Assembly: GCA_945919795.1 (NCBI GenBank)
Contig: CAMEJJ010000005.1
Span: 1-64,000, forward strand
DNA length: 64,000 nt
From: an uncultured Lachnospiraceae bacterium
GTDB taxonomy: Bacteria; Bacillota; Clostridia; Lachnospirales; Lachnospiraceae
Direction: 5' to 3'
Shown here: positions 26,357 to 35,967 of the stretch, in pieces
Layout: each line of letters opens with the position of its first letter
Numbering within the stretch: position 1 is the stretch's first letter
Notes under the pieces: generated by a model
What the model was told of the DNA's origin: nothing
The model's database searches: none
Seen by the model: only the letters and a program-made list of their open reading frames with translations
Translations under genes and position numbers: made by a program

Positions 26357-26950
26357 ATGAACAATTTTGATGCACAATGCATAGGACAATATACCAAATA
26401 CTACATCATCGACAGGGCAGATTTTATCAATAAAATCCAGGAAGGCATGTCTATAGAAGAATATTGGTATATTCAGAAAAACACCAAAAAAGTATATGTC
26501 TCCGTGGGTACTCAGAATTTCAAAAATCCTTTTCTCTCTTATCGTTTTGAAGTAAACGGAAAAACCTATTACGGCACGTCACAAGTCGGATACAGCAGAG
26601 ATATCCATGCCAGAATGGCTGGAAAACCATGCAAAGTATATTTCCAATCAAATAATCCGTATATTTCCTGCCCCGGAGATATCGATAGCAATACGCCGGA
26701 TAGCACCGCACAACCCCTCAGTATTACTGCTATGGTTCTGGGACTTATTTCCCTGTTTCTTTCTTGTATTCCGTTCATTTCTTTTTTGATGGGCGGTATT
26801 TCTTTTGTCCTTGGAATAGTTGCCTTACAAAAGAAAAAGTCAAACAACAATTTTGCCTGGGCCGGTATCATTTGTTCGGGAATTGCACTCGTGATAGGAA
26901 TACTTGTAACATTGCTTTTTGTTGCCTATGTCTTTCGTTCCTATTTTTAG
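26357..26950 (+). CDS. DUF4190-type membrane protein
   Basis: 197 residues. The N-terminal 120 residues are soluble and beta-rich (KKVYVSVGTQ, GKTYYGTSQVGYSRDIHARMAGKPC), resembling DUF3592-like domains. They are followed by two hydrophobic segments with the DUF4190 pattern (ITAMVLGLISLFLS and AWAGIICSGIALVIGILV). GAGGGATATCTGAG precedes the ATG. It diverges from the TraX gene and converges with the chromate transporter pair. Function unknown. Confidence 0.72.
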   Translation: MNNFDAQCIGQYTKYYIIDRADFINKIQEGMSIEEYWYIQKNTKKVYVSVGTQNFKNPFLSYRFEVNGKTYYGTSQVGYSRDIHARMAGKPCKVYFQSNNPYISCPGDIDSNTPDSTAQPLSITAMVLGLISLFLSCIPFISFLMGGISFVLGIVALQKKKSNNNFAWAGIICSGIALVIGILVTLLFVAYVFRSYF

Positions 26951-26965
26951 CAACCTGCGTTTCAA

Positions 26966-27526
26966 CTACATCTGAAATACCAGTCCGACCACTGCTCCGG
27001 CAACCATCCAGAAGAAAGGATGAATCTTATTCAGTTTCTTGAGATTCATGGCAATAAAAAATAACGCGCATAGAATCAGAGAAAAGACCGGAAACTGAAA
27101 ACTGCCATCCGATGCCGTAAACAAAGCAGTCTCAAAGATTCCGCATACCGCTGTTGCAATCAGGCCTGTCACAACCGGTCGGATCATAGCAAAAGACGAT
27201 TTCACATACGGATTTTCATTAAATTTATCCAGAATTTTTGCGATGATGACAATCACAATCAGACTGGGTAAAACCAGAGAAAGCGTTGCAGCGATACCTC
27301 CTGCTAACCCTGCAGCATGGAAACCTGCATAGGTTGCCATATTGATACCAATCGGTCCCGGCGTACTTTCGCTGATAGCAAGCATATTGACCACGTCGGA
27401 TTTGGCATACCAGTCATGTCTGGACGGAATATCCATCAAAAAAGGAATTGTCGCCGGGCCGCCACCGACTGCAAATAATCCAATCTGGAAGAATTCAATA
27501 AATAACTGTAAGAAAACAGAGTTCAT
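26966..27526 (-). CDS. Chromate-type transporter subunit
   Basis: 186 residues, half the length of ChrA, with the conserved GLFAVGGGPATIPFL and ESTPGPIGINMATYAGF motifs. Short ChrA proteins work as pairs. Its start overlaps the stop of the partner gene (ATGA at 27523-27526). Proven family members export chromate; many homologues in anaerobes probably move another anion. Topology is about five or six helices. Confidence 0.88.
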   Translation of the reverse strand: MNSVFLQLFIEFFQIGLFAVGGGPATIPFLMDIPSRHDWYAKSDVVNMLAISESTPGPIGINMATYAGFHAAGLAGGIAATLSLVLPSLIVIVIIAKILDKFNENPYVKSSFAMIRPVVTGLIATAVCGIFETALFTASDGSFQFPVFSLILCALFFIAMNLKKLNKIHPFFWMVAGAVVGLVFQM

Positions 27527-28065
27527 ACCTTAAGCCTCCCCATCTTGTATAATACAATTCCGATAATACCGGCAAAAATCACCAGCAAAACTGTAGGAAT
27601 AGGGGTAAACATTGCCAGTGCAAAACCTATCAACGCCATGACAATGGTAATTTTACTCACCATGTTTTTCTTTCCCATCGTAATCACAGTATTGAGCATC
27701 AATGCACAGACAACCACCTTAATGCCACCGACTGCATGCGCAACATAAGGATTTTCGATAAACTGTTGCACAAACATGGCAAGAATGGAAACAATAATAA
27801 GCGAAGGGCTGATCATGCCAAGCGTTGAAATAATAGCTCCCGGAATTCCTTTTCTCTTATACCCCACAAAGGTTGACACATTGACGGCAATAATGCCCGG
27901 CGTACACTGTCCGACTGCATAATAATTTAACAAATCATCCTCTGTCACCCAGTTCTTTTTTTCAACCAATTCGTATTTTAACATCGGAAGCATGGTAAGT
28001 CCTCCACCGAAGGTCAAACCGCCAATCCGGAAAAATGCAAAATAAAGCTGTAGTAATTCATTCAT
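27523..28065 (-). CDS. Chromate-type transporter subunit
   Basis: 180 residues from the ATG at 28065, supported by GAGG nine bases upstream; the open frame extends 12 codons further. GGLTFGGGLTMLPML and VGQCTPGIIAVNVSTFVGY are the conserved ChrA half-protein motifs. It is the first gene of the two-gene transporter operon and is coupled to the second by a four-base overlap. Confidence 0.88.
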   Translation of the reverse strand: MNELLQLYFAFFRIGGLTFGGGLTMLPMLKYELVEKKNWVTEDDLLNYYAVGQCTPGIIAVNVSTFVGYKRKGIPGAIISTLGMISPSLIIVSILAMFVQQFIENPYVAHAVGGIKVVVCALMLNTVITMGKKNMVSKITIVMALIGFALAMFTPIPTVLLVIFAGIIGIVLYKMGRLKV

Positions 28066-28165
28066 ATTTTTATCCTCTGTTTTTATTTCAAAATCAATCA
28101 TGATATGTTTTCACTTAGCAAATTCAACATACTGTATAAGAATCCGCAAATTCATCGGATGTATA

Positions 28166-29740
28166 TCAAGTTTCAAAATCCAGATAAGAAATATATCTTT
28201 CTGAAAAATCAGGTTCATTGGCAAGATTAATCAAAGATTTATCCAAGTTAACATAATTTCTTATTATGTCATCTATATTCATTTCTTTTTTCTCACTTGT
28301 TCCGCCATCTGTTTGATCTTTTGAGTTTACAACGGTCTCATCATCCAAGTTCTTCTTAATCTTGCTGTATCCATACCAGGCAGCTCCTGACAATGCGGTA
28401 TTTCCGCATGCTGTCGTCTTTTTCTGAAAAGCCTCCGGTAATAGTCCCACACCAAAAGCCGCTTCGATATCCAGATAATAACCAAATCCACCTGCTACAT
28501 ATACATGATCAATTTCCTGCATCGTACAACCGAATTTTTCAACCAGATAATCGATTCCACACCGAACTGCCGCTTTTGCCAATTGCATCTGTCGGATATG
28601 TTTTTGTGTTATGTAAATCGCATCTATGCCAGTATTCACATCCTTGTCCTCATCCACAACATAAGGAACTCCTTTTTCAAACCATTCTCCCTGCAGGGTT
28701 CCGTGCTCATCAATTTTCTTTTCCTGCAACAGACGATACAAAAACGAAATAATATCTGCGCCATAAATTCCCACATCTGCTATCGAATCAAATGCAGAAC
28801 CTGCTGCCGCGGAAGTTGCAACCAGCCGGTTATTCCGGATTAATGCCATTTCCGCATTGGTTCCCAAATCCAAAAGTAAAATCAATTTATCACGCAAATG
28901 CTCAAACACTCTGTCTGATGTCAAATCAACATTCTTCATACCAAGAGCTAACAGTCCGCTAAATATATCTCCTCCGACAAAGGCACTAAATCCCGGCATA
29001 ATATAGGTGGGAATGTCCGCAATATCGGTCTCAATTTCATCCAGTGTCTTAGGCAAAAAAGGTGCTTTACTCAGAGAAGAAACGTCATACCCCATCAACA
29101 GATGAACCATGGTTGTATTCGCCGCAACGACCATAAAGGAAATGTCATCGAGTCCCAACGTGGTAAATCCTTCTTGTATCTGCCCTCTGATCAGATTACT
29201 CAAGTCTTCCCTGTTCCCATGCATGGAAGCTTCCATACGGGAAATGACATCCGCACCATAGCATTTTTGCGCATTCACTGCCTTATATACCGCACAAACG
29301 CTTCCGTCCAAAACGCTTCTTTTCTGCATCACAAGCGTTGTTGTTCCAATATCGGTTGTCACAAAATAGGCTCGTCCGTTTCTGATAATATTTTCAGGTA
29401 AGCAAAAGCTAACTTTGACAAAATCTTCAACAATATCCGGCTCTTTTTTTTTCGGCAAAACTACTTCGCAATCGGAATACAATTTGGCAAGACATCCTAA
29501 ACGATATCCCTGCCTGAGTTCATCCGGTGAGAAAAATCTCCGGTCACTTATGCCCGGCATCGGTGCCCCTTTTAAAAAGCGAACCTTACATTTCCCACAA
29601 ATTCCTTTTCCACCGCAGTTTAAAGAAAGTGCAATTCCCGCTTTTTGACATAACAAAAGTAAGCTTTCTCCCGCTTGGAAAAAAAGCTTACTTTCTGTAT
29701 TATCATTTTCGTATTTTATAATAAGCTGCAAGTCTGACAT
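28166..29740 (-). CDS. Corrinoid-protein reductive activator (2Fe-2S ferredoxin plus DUF4445 ASKHA domain)
   Basis: About 524 residues. The N-terminal 2Fe-2S ferredoxin domain has the cysteine pattern CGGKGICGKC and a later GCLAK Cys. The middle and C-terminal DUF4445/RACo domain has FVTTDIGTTTLVM and LLLDLGTNAEMALI phosphate-binding motifs and VYVAGGFGYYLDIEAA. Relatives reactivate oxidised corrinoid (B12) methyltransferases using ATP. A GTG four codons earlier is the alternative start; neither has a strong ribosome binding site. No corrinoid protein or methyltransferase is encoded within this window. The C-terminal tail of about 70 residues with NYVNLDKSLINLANEPD is an unusual addition. Confidence 0.85.
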   Translation of the reverse strand: MSDLQLIIKYENDNTESKLFFQAGESLLLLCQKAGIALSLNCGGKGICGKCKVRFLKGAPMPGISDRRFFSPDELRQGYRLGCLAKLYSDCEVVLPKKKEPDIVEDFVKVSFCLPENIIRNGRAYFVTTDIGTTTLVMQKRSVLDGSVCAVYKAVNAQKCYGADVISRMEASMHGNREDLSNLIRGQIQEGFTTLGLDDISFMVVAANTTMVHLLMGYDVSSLSKAPFLPKTLDEIETDIADIPTYIMPGFSAFVGGDIFSGLLALGMKNVDLTSDRVFEHLRDKLILLLDLGTNAEMALIRNNRLVATSAAAGSAFDSIADVGIYGADIISFLYRLLQEKKIDEHGTLQGEWFEKGVPYVVDEDKDVNTGIDAIYITQKHIRQMQLAKAAVRCGIDYLVEKFGCTMQEIDHVYVAGGFGYYLDIEAAFGVGLLPEAFQKKTTACGNTALSGAAWYGYSKIKKNLDDETVVNSKDQTDGGTSEKKEMNIDDIIRNYVNLDKSLINLANEPDFSERYISYLDFET

Positions 29741-29846
29741 AGGTTTCCACACATCTTTAATTTTCTGATTCTAAAAATGTTTCATGATGAATTTACATAT
29801 TCTATCACAGATGCATTTTCATACTCTTGTGTTCAACAAAAATCGA

Positions 29847-30020
29847 TTATACAAATTGATTTCTATCTTTGTTATAAACATAACCGATTGTGGAAAGTTT
29901 ATCAAGTATTGTCTGCTTATCAACATCCTCGTCGTCGCATAAATCGTCGAGCGAAGAATAAAAATCTCTTAGCTTCAGGTTGACATAACTAAGCAACATT
30001 GCCGGATCATTTGGCATCAT
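29847..30020 (-). CDS. DUF4250 family small protein
   Basis: 57 residues, beginning MMPNDPAMLLSYVNLKLRDF and ending YVYNKDRNQFV. The N-terminal PNDPAMLLSYVNLKLRD and the acidic DDLCDDEDVDK are the DUF4250 pattern of small clostridial proteins. AAGGAAGG lies about nine bases before the ATG. It lies between the HtrA gene and the RACo-like gene, all on the minus strand. The function of the family is unknown. Confidence 0.88.
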   Translation of the reverse strand: MMPNDPAMLLSYVNLKLRDFYSSLDDLCDDEDVDKQTILDKLSTIGYVYNKDRNQFV

Positions 30021-30035
30021 AAAAAGTTTCCTTCC

Positions 30036-31577
30036 TTATCTGCCGGAATTCATACCGCTGTTTCCATTACTTCCATTGTTGTTGTAATAATCAAAGAACT
30101 CACGGAAAAAGTCTTCTGCGCTACCTCCTCCGATTCGTCCGGAATTATCATTTTCTCCATTTGAGTTGGTACTTTCCTGATTTTGGGAAGAAATGCTGCG
30201 TCCGTTATCTCCGATTAAAGTTACCTGCAGTATCTTTTCTTCATAACCACCGGCTTCTTTGGCCCTCTGGATGACAAGTTCAACGGTCTCTCCGGCTTTA
30301 TAATATTGTAAAGATGATTTTAAATCATCATAATCCGAAATGCTCATTCCGTCAAATTTTGTAATAATATCGCCTTTGAGAAGTCCTGCTTTTTCTGCTG
30401 CACCATCCTTTTGCAGTTCCAATACATAAACACCCTGGGGAATGTTATACATCTCGGAAATATCGGAAGATACATTTTGGCAGGAGATACCAAGATATCC
30501 CTGTTCTTCTATGGCAACCAAATCTCTGGTTTCACGATTCATAAGCTCCTCCAAGATTGGCTCTGCCGTATCAATGGGGATTGCATAGCCCATGCCTTCA
30601 ACAACAGAAGATGCAAATTTGGATGAATTGATACCAATTAATTCCCCTTTCATATTTAAAAGTGCACCACCACTGTTACCGGGGTTGATGGCAGCATCCG
30701 TCTGAATCAGTTTTGCTGTCATACCTTCAATGGTAACTTCACGATCCATGGCACTGACAATACCGGTTGTAACACTTTGACCATAACCTAAGGCATTACC
30801 GATGGCAACCACCTGGTCTCCGACTTTTACATCAGAAGAATTACCGATTTTGGCAATGCTGATGGAGGATTTGATTTCATCCGTTAAATCGTCCAAATCA
30901 ACTGCAATGATACCAAGATCATTATCCGCATCCGTTCCTTTTACTTTTGCCTCGACCACTTTATCTTCGTCATCGCCAAAGCATACAGAGATTTCCGTAG
31001 CATTGGCAACTACATGATTATTGGTCGCTATTAATAATTCCTCATCATTTTGTCCGATAATGATACCGGAACCTGCACTTGTTGATTCATACTGTCTGGT
31101 TCCAAACATGCTACGGACTTCCTCCACACCTTTATTGGTAATGGATACAATGGAAGGCATACAGCTCTGTGCAATTTCAGCAACCGAATATTCGGACCGG
31201 TCTTTGTTTGTCACCTGCTCTGCCGATGCCGATTGGGATGTCTGGTTAGAGGCATCTGCTCCCACTTCCACCGTTCCGATTGCCGTCTCATCCGCTGCCA
31301 TAACCGTTTCACCAATCTGTGTCTGTGATGCACTGTCCAAAGCAGCCAGTTTATCCTCAATTCCACTCGCTTTCAAAACACCGATAAAAACAAGGGATGC
31401 GGCCAATCCAAAAGCAACACCGCTTACTATCATCATACCGAATTTTCTGACAACACGTGGCATCTTTTTATGATGCTTTTGGGGACCGTTTCCATTTGGC
31501 TCTCCATTGGTATTGGGTGCTGCACCATAATTTCCTTCCGTACTGTTGTATTCATAGTAATTATTGTTTTCGTACAT
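30036..31577 (-). CDS. HtrA/DegP-like membrane-anchored serine protease
   Basis: 513 residues. A cytoplasmic Asn/Tyr/Gly-rich head (1-45), one membrane helix (about 47-70), a low-complexity spacer, a trypsin-like domain and one PDZ domain (about 360-460). The catalytic triad is visible: His in TNNHVVANA, Asp in DADNDLGII and Ser in NPGNSGGALLN. PDZ: GDIITKFDGMSISDYDDL. A Gly/Asn/Ser-rich tail follows. Family members degrade or refold misfolded proteins at the outer face of the membrane. AGAGG precedes the ATG by eight bases. It is located next to clpB, another stress gene. Confidence 0.93.
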   Translation of the reverse strand: MYENNNYYEYNSTEGNYGAAPNTNGEPNGNGPQKHHKKMPRVVRKFGMMIVSGVAFGLAASLVFIGVLKASGIEDKLAALDSASQTQIGETVMAADETAIGTVEVGADASNQTSQSASAEQVTNKDRSEYSVAEIAQSCMPSIVSITNKGVEEVRSMFGTRQYESTSAGSGIIIGQNDEELLIATNNHVVANATEISVCFGDDEDKVVEAKVKGTDADNDLGIIAVDLDDLTDEIKSSISIAKIGNSSDVKVGDQVVAIGNALGYGQSVTTGIVSAMDREVTIEGMTAKLIQTDAAINPGNSGGALLNMKGELIGINSSKFASSVVEGMGYAIPIDTAEPILEELMNRETRDLVAIEEQGYLGISCQNVSSDISEMYNIPQGVYVLELQKDGAAEKAGLLKGDIITKFDGMSISDYDDLKSSLQYYKAGETVELVIQRAKEAGGYEEKILQVTLIGDNGRSISSQNQESTNSNGENDNSGRIGGGSAEDFFREFFDYYNNNGSNGNSGMNSGR

Positions 31578-31742
31578 AACAACAACCTCTTTTCCATTTT
31601 TGTTTTCCTATTCAAGGGACTGCAAATTACGATTTTGCAATCCCTGTATTTGATAGTAAATAGGATACCGAAGCTTTGTTATAAAAATATGACAAAACTG
31701 TGTTTATTCTGTGAAATGTCTTTTCTACGTTATTTTACAACA

Positions 31743-31822
31743 CCCTTTTCGGATTTGTGTTCCCGAAGAAGATATATCGCACTTTCGGCACATATATAGT
31801 GGAAACACAAATCCGAAAAGGG
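31743..31822. repeat. Long palindromic element between clpB and htrA
   Basis: The left arm CCCTTTTCGGATTTGTGTTC and the right arm ACACAAATCCGAAAAGGG form inverted arms of about 22 bases with one mismatch around a 36-base centre. The centre has its own small CCGAA/TTTCGG hairpin. No T run follows on either side. A matching half copy lies at 13181-13198. Confidence 0.85.
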
Positions 31823-31844
31823 ATTTTTACAATTGTGTTCCAAT

Positions 31845-34427
31845 TTATGCTTTCTTTGCTACCAGCTTATCATTTTCCACATCTATCACGATATGGTCTC
31901 CCTGCCCGATTTCATCTGCTAAAATCAGTTTTGCGGCAGCGGTCTCAACATATTTCTGGATATACCGTTTCAACGGTCTTGCACCATAAACCGGATCATA
32001 GCCGTTTTCGACAATAAACTGTTTTGCTGTATCCGTGCAGGATAAATGCAAGTCTCTGTCACTTAAACGTTTATTTAAATCCTCTATAATCAGGTCAATA
32101 ATACCGCTGATATTATTCTTTGTAAGCGGTTTAAACAAAATCGTTTCATCCAGACGGTTCAAAAATTCAGGTCTGAAATGCGCACGAAGATCATTCATAA
32201 CCATTTCTTCCGCTTCTTTTGAAATTTCACCGTTTTCATCAATGCCGTCAAGCAGATACTGCGCACCGATATTAGATGTCATAATTAAAATGGTATTTTT
32301 AAAATCCACCGTACGTCCAAGTGAATCGGTAATACGTCCGTCATCTAAGACCTGCAAAAGGACATTAAATACATCCGGATGTGCTTTTTCAATCTCATCA
32401 AATAAGACAACGGAATAAGGTTTTCTTCGCACTGCTTCCGTCAGCTGTCCGCCCTCTTCATATCCGACATATCCGGGAGGCGCTCCGATCAGACGCGATA
32501 CGGAATATTTCTCCATATACTCACTCATATCTAGTCTGACGATATTACTTTCATCGTCAAACAGGCTTTGTGCAAGCGCCTTTGCAAGCTCCGTCTTGCC
32601 GACACCGGTAGGTCCAAGGAACAAGAAAGAACCGATTGGTTTACTCGGGTCCTTGATACCGGCCTTAGAACGGATAATTGCTTCGGAAACCTTGGTTACC
32701 CCTTCATCCTGACCGATGACTCTCTTATGCAGCTCATCATCCAGATGCAGGGTTTTATTACGCTCACTCTCGGTCAGTTTGGAAACCGGAATGCCGGTCC
32801 AGCGGGAAATAATCTTGGCAATCTCATCATCATCCACGCTTTCGTGTAACAGACTGCGATCCTGCTTGCCAACTTTTGCTTCCTCAGCCTCCAGCTCTTT
32901 TTTCATGGCCGGCAGCTTTCCATAGCTTAATTCCGCTGCTTTTTCCAGTTTTCCTTCTCTTGTGGCAATCTGAATTTCATTATTGACAGCTTCAATATCC
33001 TCACGCAGTTTCTGAAGCTTTTCAACACTCGCTTTTTCATTTTCCCAGGTAGCTTTCTGGGAAGCAAAGTTTTCCTTTAATTCGGCAAGTTCTTTTTGTA
33101 AATCTGCCAGTCTTTCAACAGAAAGCTTATCATCTTCCTTTTTCAATGCCGTCTCTTCAATTTCCATCTGCATGATACGGCGGTTTAACTCATCAAGCTC
33201 TGTAGGCATGGAATCTAACTCGGTCTTAATCAGCGCACATGCCTCATCCACCAAGTCAATGGCTTTGTCCGGTAAAAACCGGTCAGTGATATAACGATTG
33301 GATAAGACTGCCGCACTAACCAGTGCGTTATCCAAAATCTTAACACCGTGGAAAACTTCATAACGGTCTTTTAATCCACGCAGGATGGATATTGTATCTT
33401 CAACGGTCGGTTCATCCACCGTAACCGGTTGGAAACGACGCTCCAGTGCCTGATCTTTTTCAATATACTGACGGTATTCATCCAAAGTGGTGGCACCGAT
33501 ACAATGCAACTCACCACGCGCCAACATAGGTTTTAACATATTGCCGGCATCCAATGCGCCATCGGTTTTACCCGCACCGACAATGGTATGAAGTTCATCA
33601 ATAAATAAAATAATCTGTCCGTCGCTGTTTTTGACATCTTCCAACACCGCTTTCAGACGTTCCTCAAATTCACCACGATATTTTGCACCGGCTACCAACG
33701 CGCCCATATCCAGTGAGAAAATCTTTTTGTCCTGCAGACTTGCCGGTACATCTCCTCTTACAATACGCTGCGCAAGTCCTTCTACGACTGCCGTTTTACC
33801 AACACCGGGCTCACCGATTAAAACCGGATTGTTTTTGGTCTTTCTGGACAAAATACGGATTACATTCCGAATCTCGGCATCACGTCCGATAACAGGATCT
33901 AATTTCTGGCGTTTTGCCTTTTCTACCAGATCTTCGCCATATTTGGCAAGCGTATCATAGGTTGCTTCCGGATTGTCACTGGTCACACGCTGATTGCCTC
34001 TTACCGTCGATAACGCCTGTAAAAAGCGTTCTCTTGTAATACCAAACTCCTGCATCATGTCCTTGATTGCTTTGTTTGGATGCTTCAACATTGATAAAAA
34101 CAGATGCTCGACGGAAACATATTCGTCTCCCATGGCTTTGGCCTCATCCTCAGCGGAAATCAAAACCTGATTCAGAGCCTGACCGATATAGACCTGACCT
34201 CCCTGTACTTTTACTCTCTTCTCTACCAGAGCTTTCGCATAGTTTACATAATATTCTTTTTGTATCTCCATCTTTTCAATGAGTTTTAAAATCAGACTAT
34301 CTTCTATTGAAAGAAGGGACAATAATAAATGCTCTTCATCAATCTCCTGATTTCCATACTCATAGGCTAATTTTTCACAACCATTGATGGCTTCAACAGA
34401 TTTTTGTGTAAATTTTTGAAAATTCAT
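31845..34427 (-). CDS. clpB: ATP-dependent disaggregase ClpB
   Basis: 860 residues from [27 protein letters not shown] before this ATG fixes the start, although the frame is open for 29 more codons. It has the Clp N-domain, first AAA domain (Walker [10 protein letters not shown], Walker [10 protein letters not shown]), coiled M-domain (about 410-530, [22 protein letters not shown]), and second AAA domain (Walker [10 protein letters not shown], Walker [12 protein letters not shown]). It solubilises aggregated proteins with DnaK. A CIRCE element and an overlapping promoter lie 74 bases upstream, so HrcA repression is expected. Confidence 0.98.
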   Translation of the reverse strand: MNFQKFTQKSVEAINGCEKLAYEYGNQEIDEEHLLLSLLSIEDSLILKLIEKMEIQKEYYVNYAKALVEKRVKVQGGQVYIGQALNQVLISAEDEAKAMGDEYVSVEHLFLSMLKHPNKAIKDMMQEFGITRERFLQALSTVRGNQRVTSDNPEATYDTLAKYGEDLVEKAKRQKLDPVIGRDAEIRNVIRILSRKTKNNPVLIGEPGVGKTAVVEGLAQRIVRGDVPASLQDKKIFSLDMGALVAGAKYRGEFEERLKAVLEDVKNSDGQIILFIDELHTIVGAGKTDGALDAGNMLKPMLARGELHCIGATTLDEYRQYIEKDQALERRFQPVTVDEPTVEDTISILRGLKDRYEVFHGVKILDNALVSAAVLSNRYITDRFLPDKAIDLVDEACALIKTELDSMPTELDELNRRIMQMEIEETALKKEDDKLSVERLADLQKELAELKENFASQKATWENEKASVEKLQKLREDIEAVNNEIQIATREGKLEKAAELSYGKLPAMKKELEAEEAKVGKQDRSLLHESVDDDEIAKIISRWTGIPVSKLTESERNKTLHLDDELHKRVIGQDEGVTKVSEAIIRSKAGIKDPSKPIGSFLFLGPTGVGKTELAKALAQSLFDDESNIVRLDMSEYMEKYSVSRLIGAPPGYVGYEEGGQLTEAVRRKPYSVVLFDEIEKAHPDVFNVLLQVLDDGRITDSLGRTVDFKNTILIMTSNIGAQYLLDGIDENGEISKEAEEMVMNDLRAHFRPEFLNRLDETILFKPLTKNNISGIIDLIIEDLNKRLSDRDLHLSCTDTAKQFIVENGYDPVYGARPLKRYIQKYVETAAAKLILADEIGQGDHIVIDVENDKLVAKKA

Positions 34428-34485
34428 ATACAGCACCCCTTTCAAAATAGTATGCTTTTTTTTGCATTTCTCATGCTCTGGCTTT

Positions 34486-34514
34486 GTTATAACGCAAAAA
34501 TTAGCACTCGTCAA
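34486..34514 (-). promoter_or_regulatory. clpB promoter, overlapping the CIRCE operator
   Basis: On the minus strand TTGACG (34514-34509) and TATAAC (34491-34486) are 17 bases apart. The -35 box lies inside the CIRCE spacer, so a bound repressor would block RNA polymerase. Confidence 0.8.
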
Positions 34515-34527
34515 GAGAGAGTGCTAA
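34501..34527. promoter_or_regulatory. CIRCE operator (HrcA binding site)
   Basis: TTAGCACTC, nine bases, then GAGTGCTAA: an exact match to the 9-9-9 CIRCE consensus bound by the heat-shock repressor HrcA. Confidence 0.95.
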
Positions 34528-34555
34528 TAATTATTCTAAACTTTTTATAAACCGT

Positions 34556-35509
34556 TTATTCTTCTTCAATATCCATAATTATTTCATCATCCAAATATCC
34601 ATTTTCCAATAAATATGCAGGTGTGAAAGTCAATGTTGTTCGATCTCCGTTCTCATCGAACTGTACAGCATTCCACAGATCAATGCGAATATAAAACCAA
34701 TCATCCACTTTATATAGCAATGCTGCCGTATCATCTTTTGACATAACTTTATAGGTTTTATCCGCTATCGTAATCTGATCCAGATTTTCATAATCCTCAT
34801 AATCATCTTCTATTTGAGAATCTACAAATGCATAATAGCTGATGATACAAGCACCCGAATTATCTTCATTTCTCCAGTGAGAAGAAGTTTCAAAAAACGC
34901 ATCCTGCGACGGATGTCCCGATTCTTTCGTATACACAGTAATCTTATATTTATCCTTAAATGTTGTGCTCATAGAAGAAAAACTTCCCGTTGCATTTTCT
35001 TCTTTCTCAGACAAACTGTTTTCTTCCAAAGACTCGATTATTTCGTAATTTTCATCAGGATAAATATAATTTCCATCAATAGAATAACGCATCGATTCCG
35101 TGAAGTCATTTCCCGTGCTTCCATGCTCCGGACCGGAAATGGATTCAAATCTTAAATACGTGTCCTCACAGTTATCCGAATACAGGATATAAGCATATTC
35201 ATAGTCCAGATTATCCACCTTATATACATCGACATTGCTGCTCGTTGCACACAACTTACCGTTACTTTTTATTTCATCCAGCATTTCATCGTCAATTACC
35301 GTAAGACGCCACCAATGAATTCCATTAAACTCCATAGTAACATCTCTATATCCTACTTCATATCTCGGGTATCTCTCCAGAATATGAGGCTGCGTATATT
35401 CAATCTTTACATTGGAATTTTTACCAAGTATTTCTTCATATTGCTTCTTTTGACAACCGGAAAGCATAACGATTAAAAGAACAGCATATATTAAAAATCT
35501 TTTCTTCAT
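34556..35509 (-). CDS. Putative lipoprotein of unknown function
   Basis: 317 residues with a lipoprotein signal ending in LSGC (Cys 19). The mature protein is acidic and beta-rich, with two similar-looking halves around a low-complexity Ser/Glu segment (EENSLSEKEENATGSFSS). No family recognised. Two bases separate it from the DUF3592 gene upstream, so the two are cotranscribed. It is exported and membrane-anchored by inference. Confidence 0.7.
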   Translation of the reverse strand: MKKRFLIYAVLLIVMLSGCQKKQYEEILGKNSNVKIEYTQPHILERYPRYEVGYRDVTMEFNGIHWWRLTVIDDEMLDEIKSNGKLCATSSNVDVYKVDNLDYEYAYILYSDNCEDTYLRFESISGPEHGSTGNDFTESMRYSIDGNYIYPDENYEIIESLEENSLSEKEENATGSFSSMSTTFKDKYKITVYTKESGHPSQDAFFETSSHWRNEDNSGACIISYYAFVDSQIEDDYEDYENLDQITIADKTYKVMSKDDTAALLYKVDDWFYIRIDLWNAVQFDENGDRTTLTFTPAYLLENGYLDDEIIMDIEEE

Positions 35510-35511
35510 CT

Positions 35512-35898
35512 TTACTTCTCCTTTTTTCCCGGTTTAAAACCAATAAAACCACTGACAATAAACAAAACCAGAAATACAATGATATAAGGGATATAGTTTC
35601 CATATATTGTTTGATGTGTTCGTGCATCTACCCGAATCGTAATCTCATCGCCTACAGAATAACCATATTTGTTGAAAAGATTTCCCTGCTGGATTTTCTC
35701 TCCATCCTTGGAAGTCCATTCCAAAACATATTTTTCGCTGACGCGTCCTTTGTGGCTGGATCTAGCCACATATACTTTGGTTACAGTTGCAGGTATCTCT
35801 TCAAATCCACAACTATACTCATAAACAGCATTCACAATCCCAAATAGTGAAAAGATCATAATTAAAATACAAATTCCTTTTTTCAACATTGTACGCAT
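35512..35898 (-). CDS. DUF3592-like membrane protein
   Basis: 128 residues: an N-terminal membrane helix (about 7-25), an extracytoplasmic beta domain (VTKVYVARSSHKGRVSEKYVLEWTSKDG), and a C-terminal helix (about 102-120) ending in the basic FKPGKKEK. This helix-domain-helix layout and GYSVGDEITIRVD match DUF3592. GAGG precedes the ATG. It forms an operon with the downstream lipoprotein gene. Role unknown. Confidence 0.75.
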   Translation of the reverse strand: MRTMLKKGICILIMIFSLFGIVNAVYEYSCGFEEIPATVTKVYVARSSHKGRVSEKYVLEWTSKDGEKIQQGNLFNKYGYSVGDEITIRVDARTHQTIYGNYIPYIIVFLVLFIVSGFIGFKPGKKEK

Positions 35899-35967
35899 CT
35901 CTTTTTCCTCTCTACATTTGTGTTTTTAAAAATCATGACATAAACAGGACAATCCTGTTTAAATCGG

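Noticed and set aside
26226-26375. Longer N-terminus for the TraX protein from the ATG at 26375
   Set aside because: The 50 extra residues lack membrane or family features and the GTG at 26225 has a strong ribosome binding site; the extension also reaches into the start of the divergent gene.
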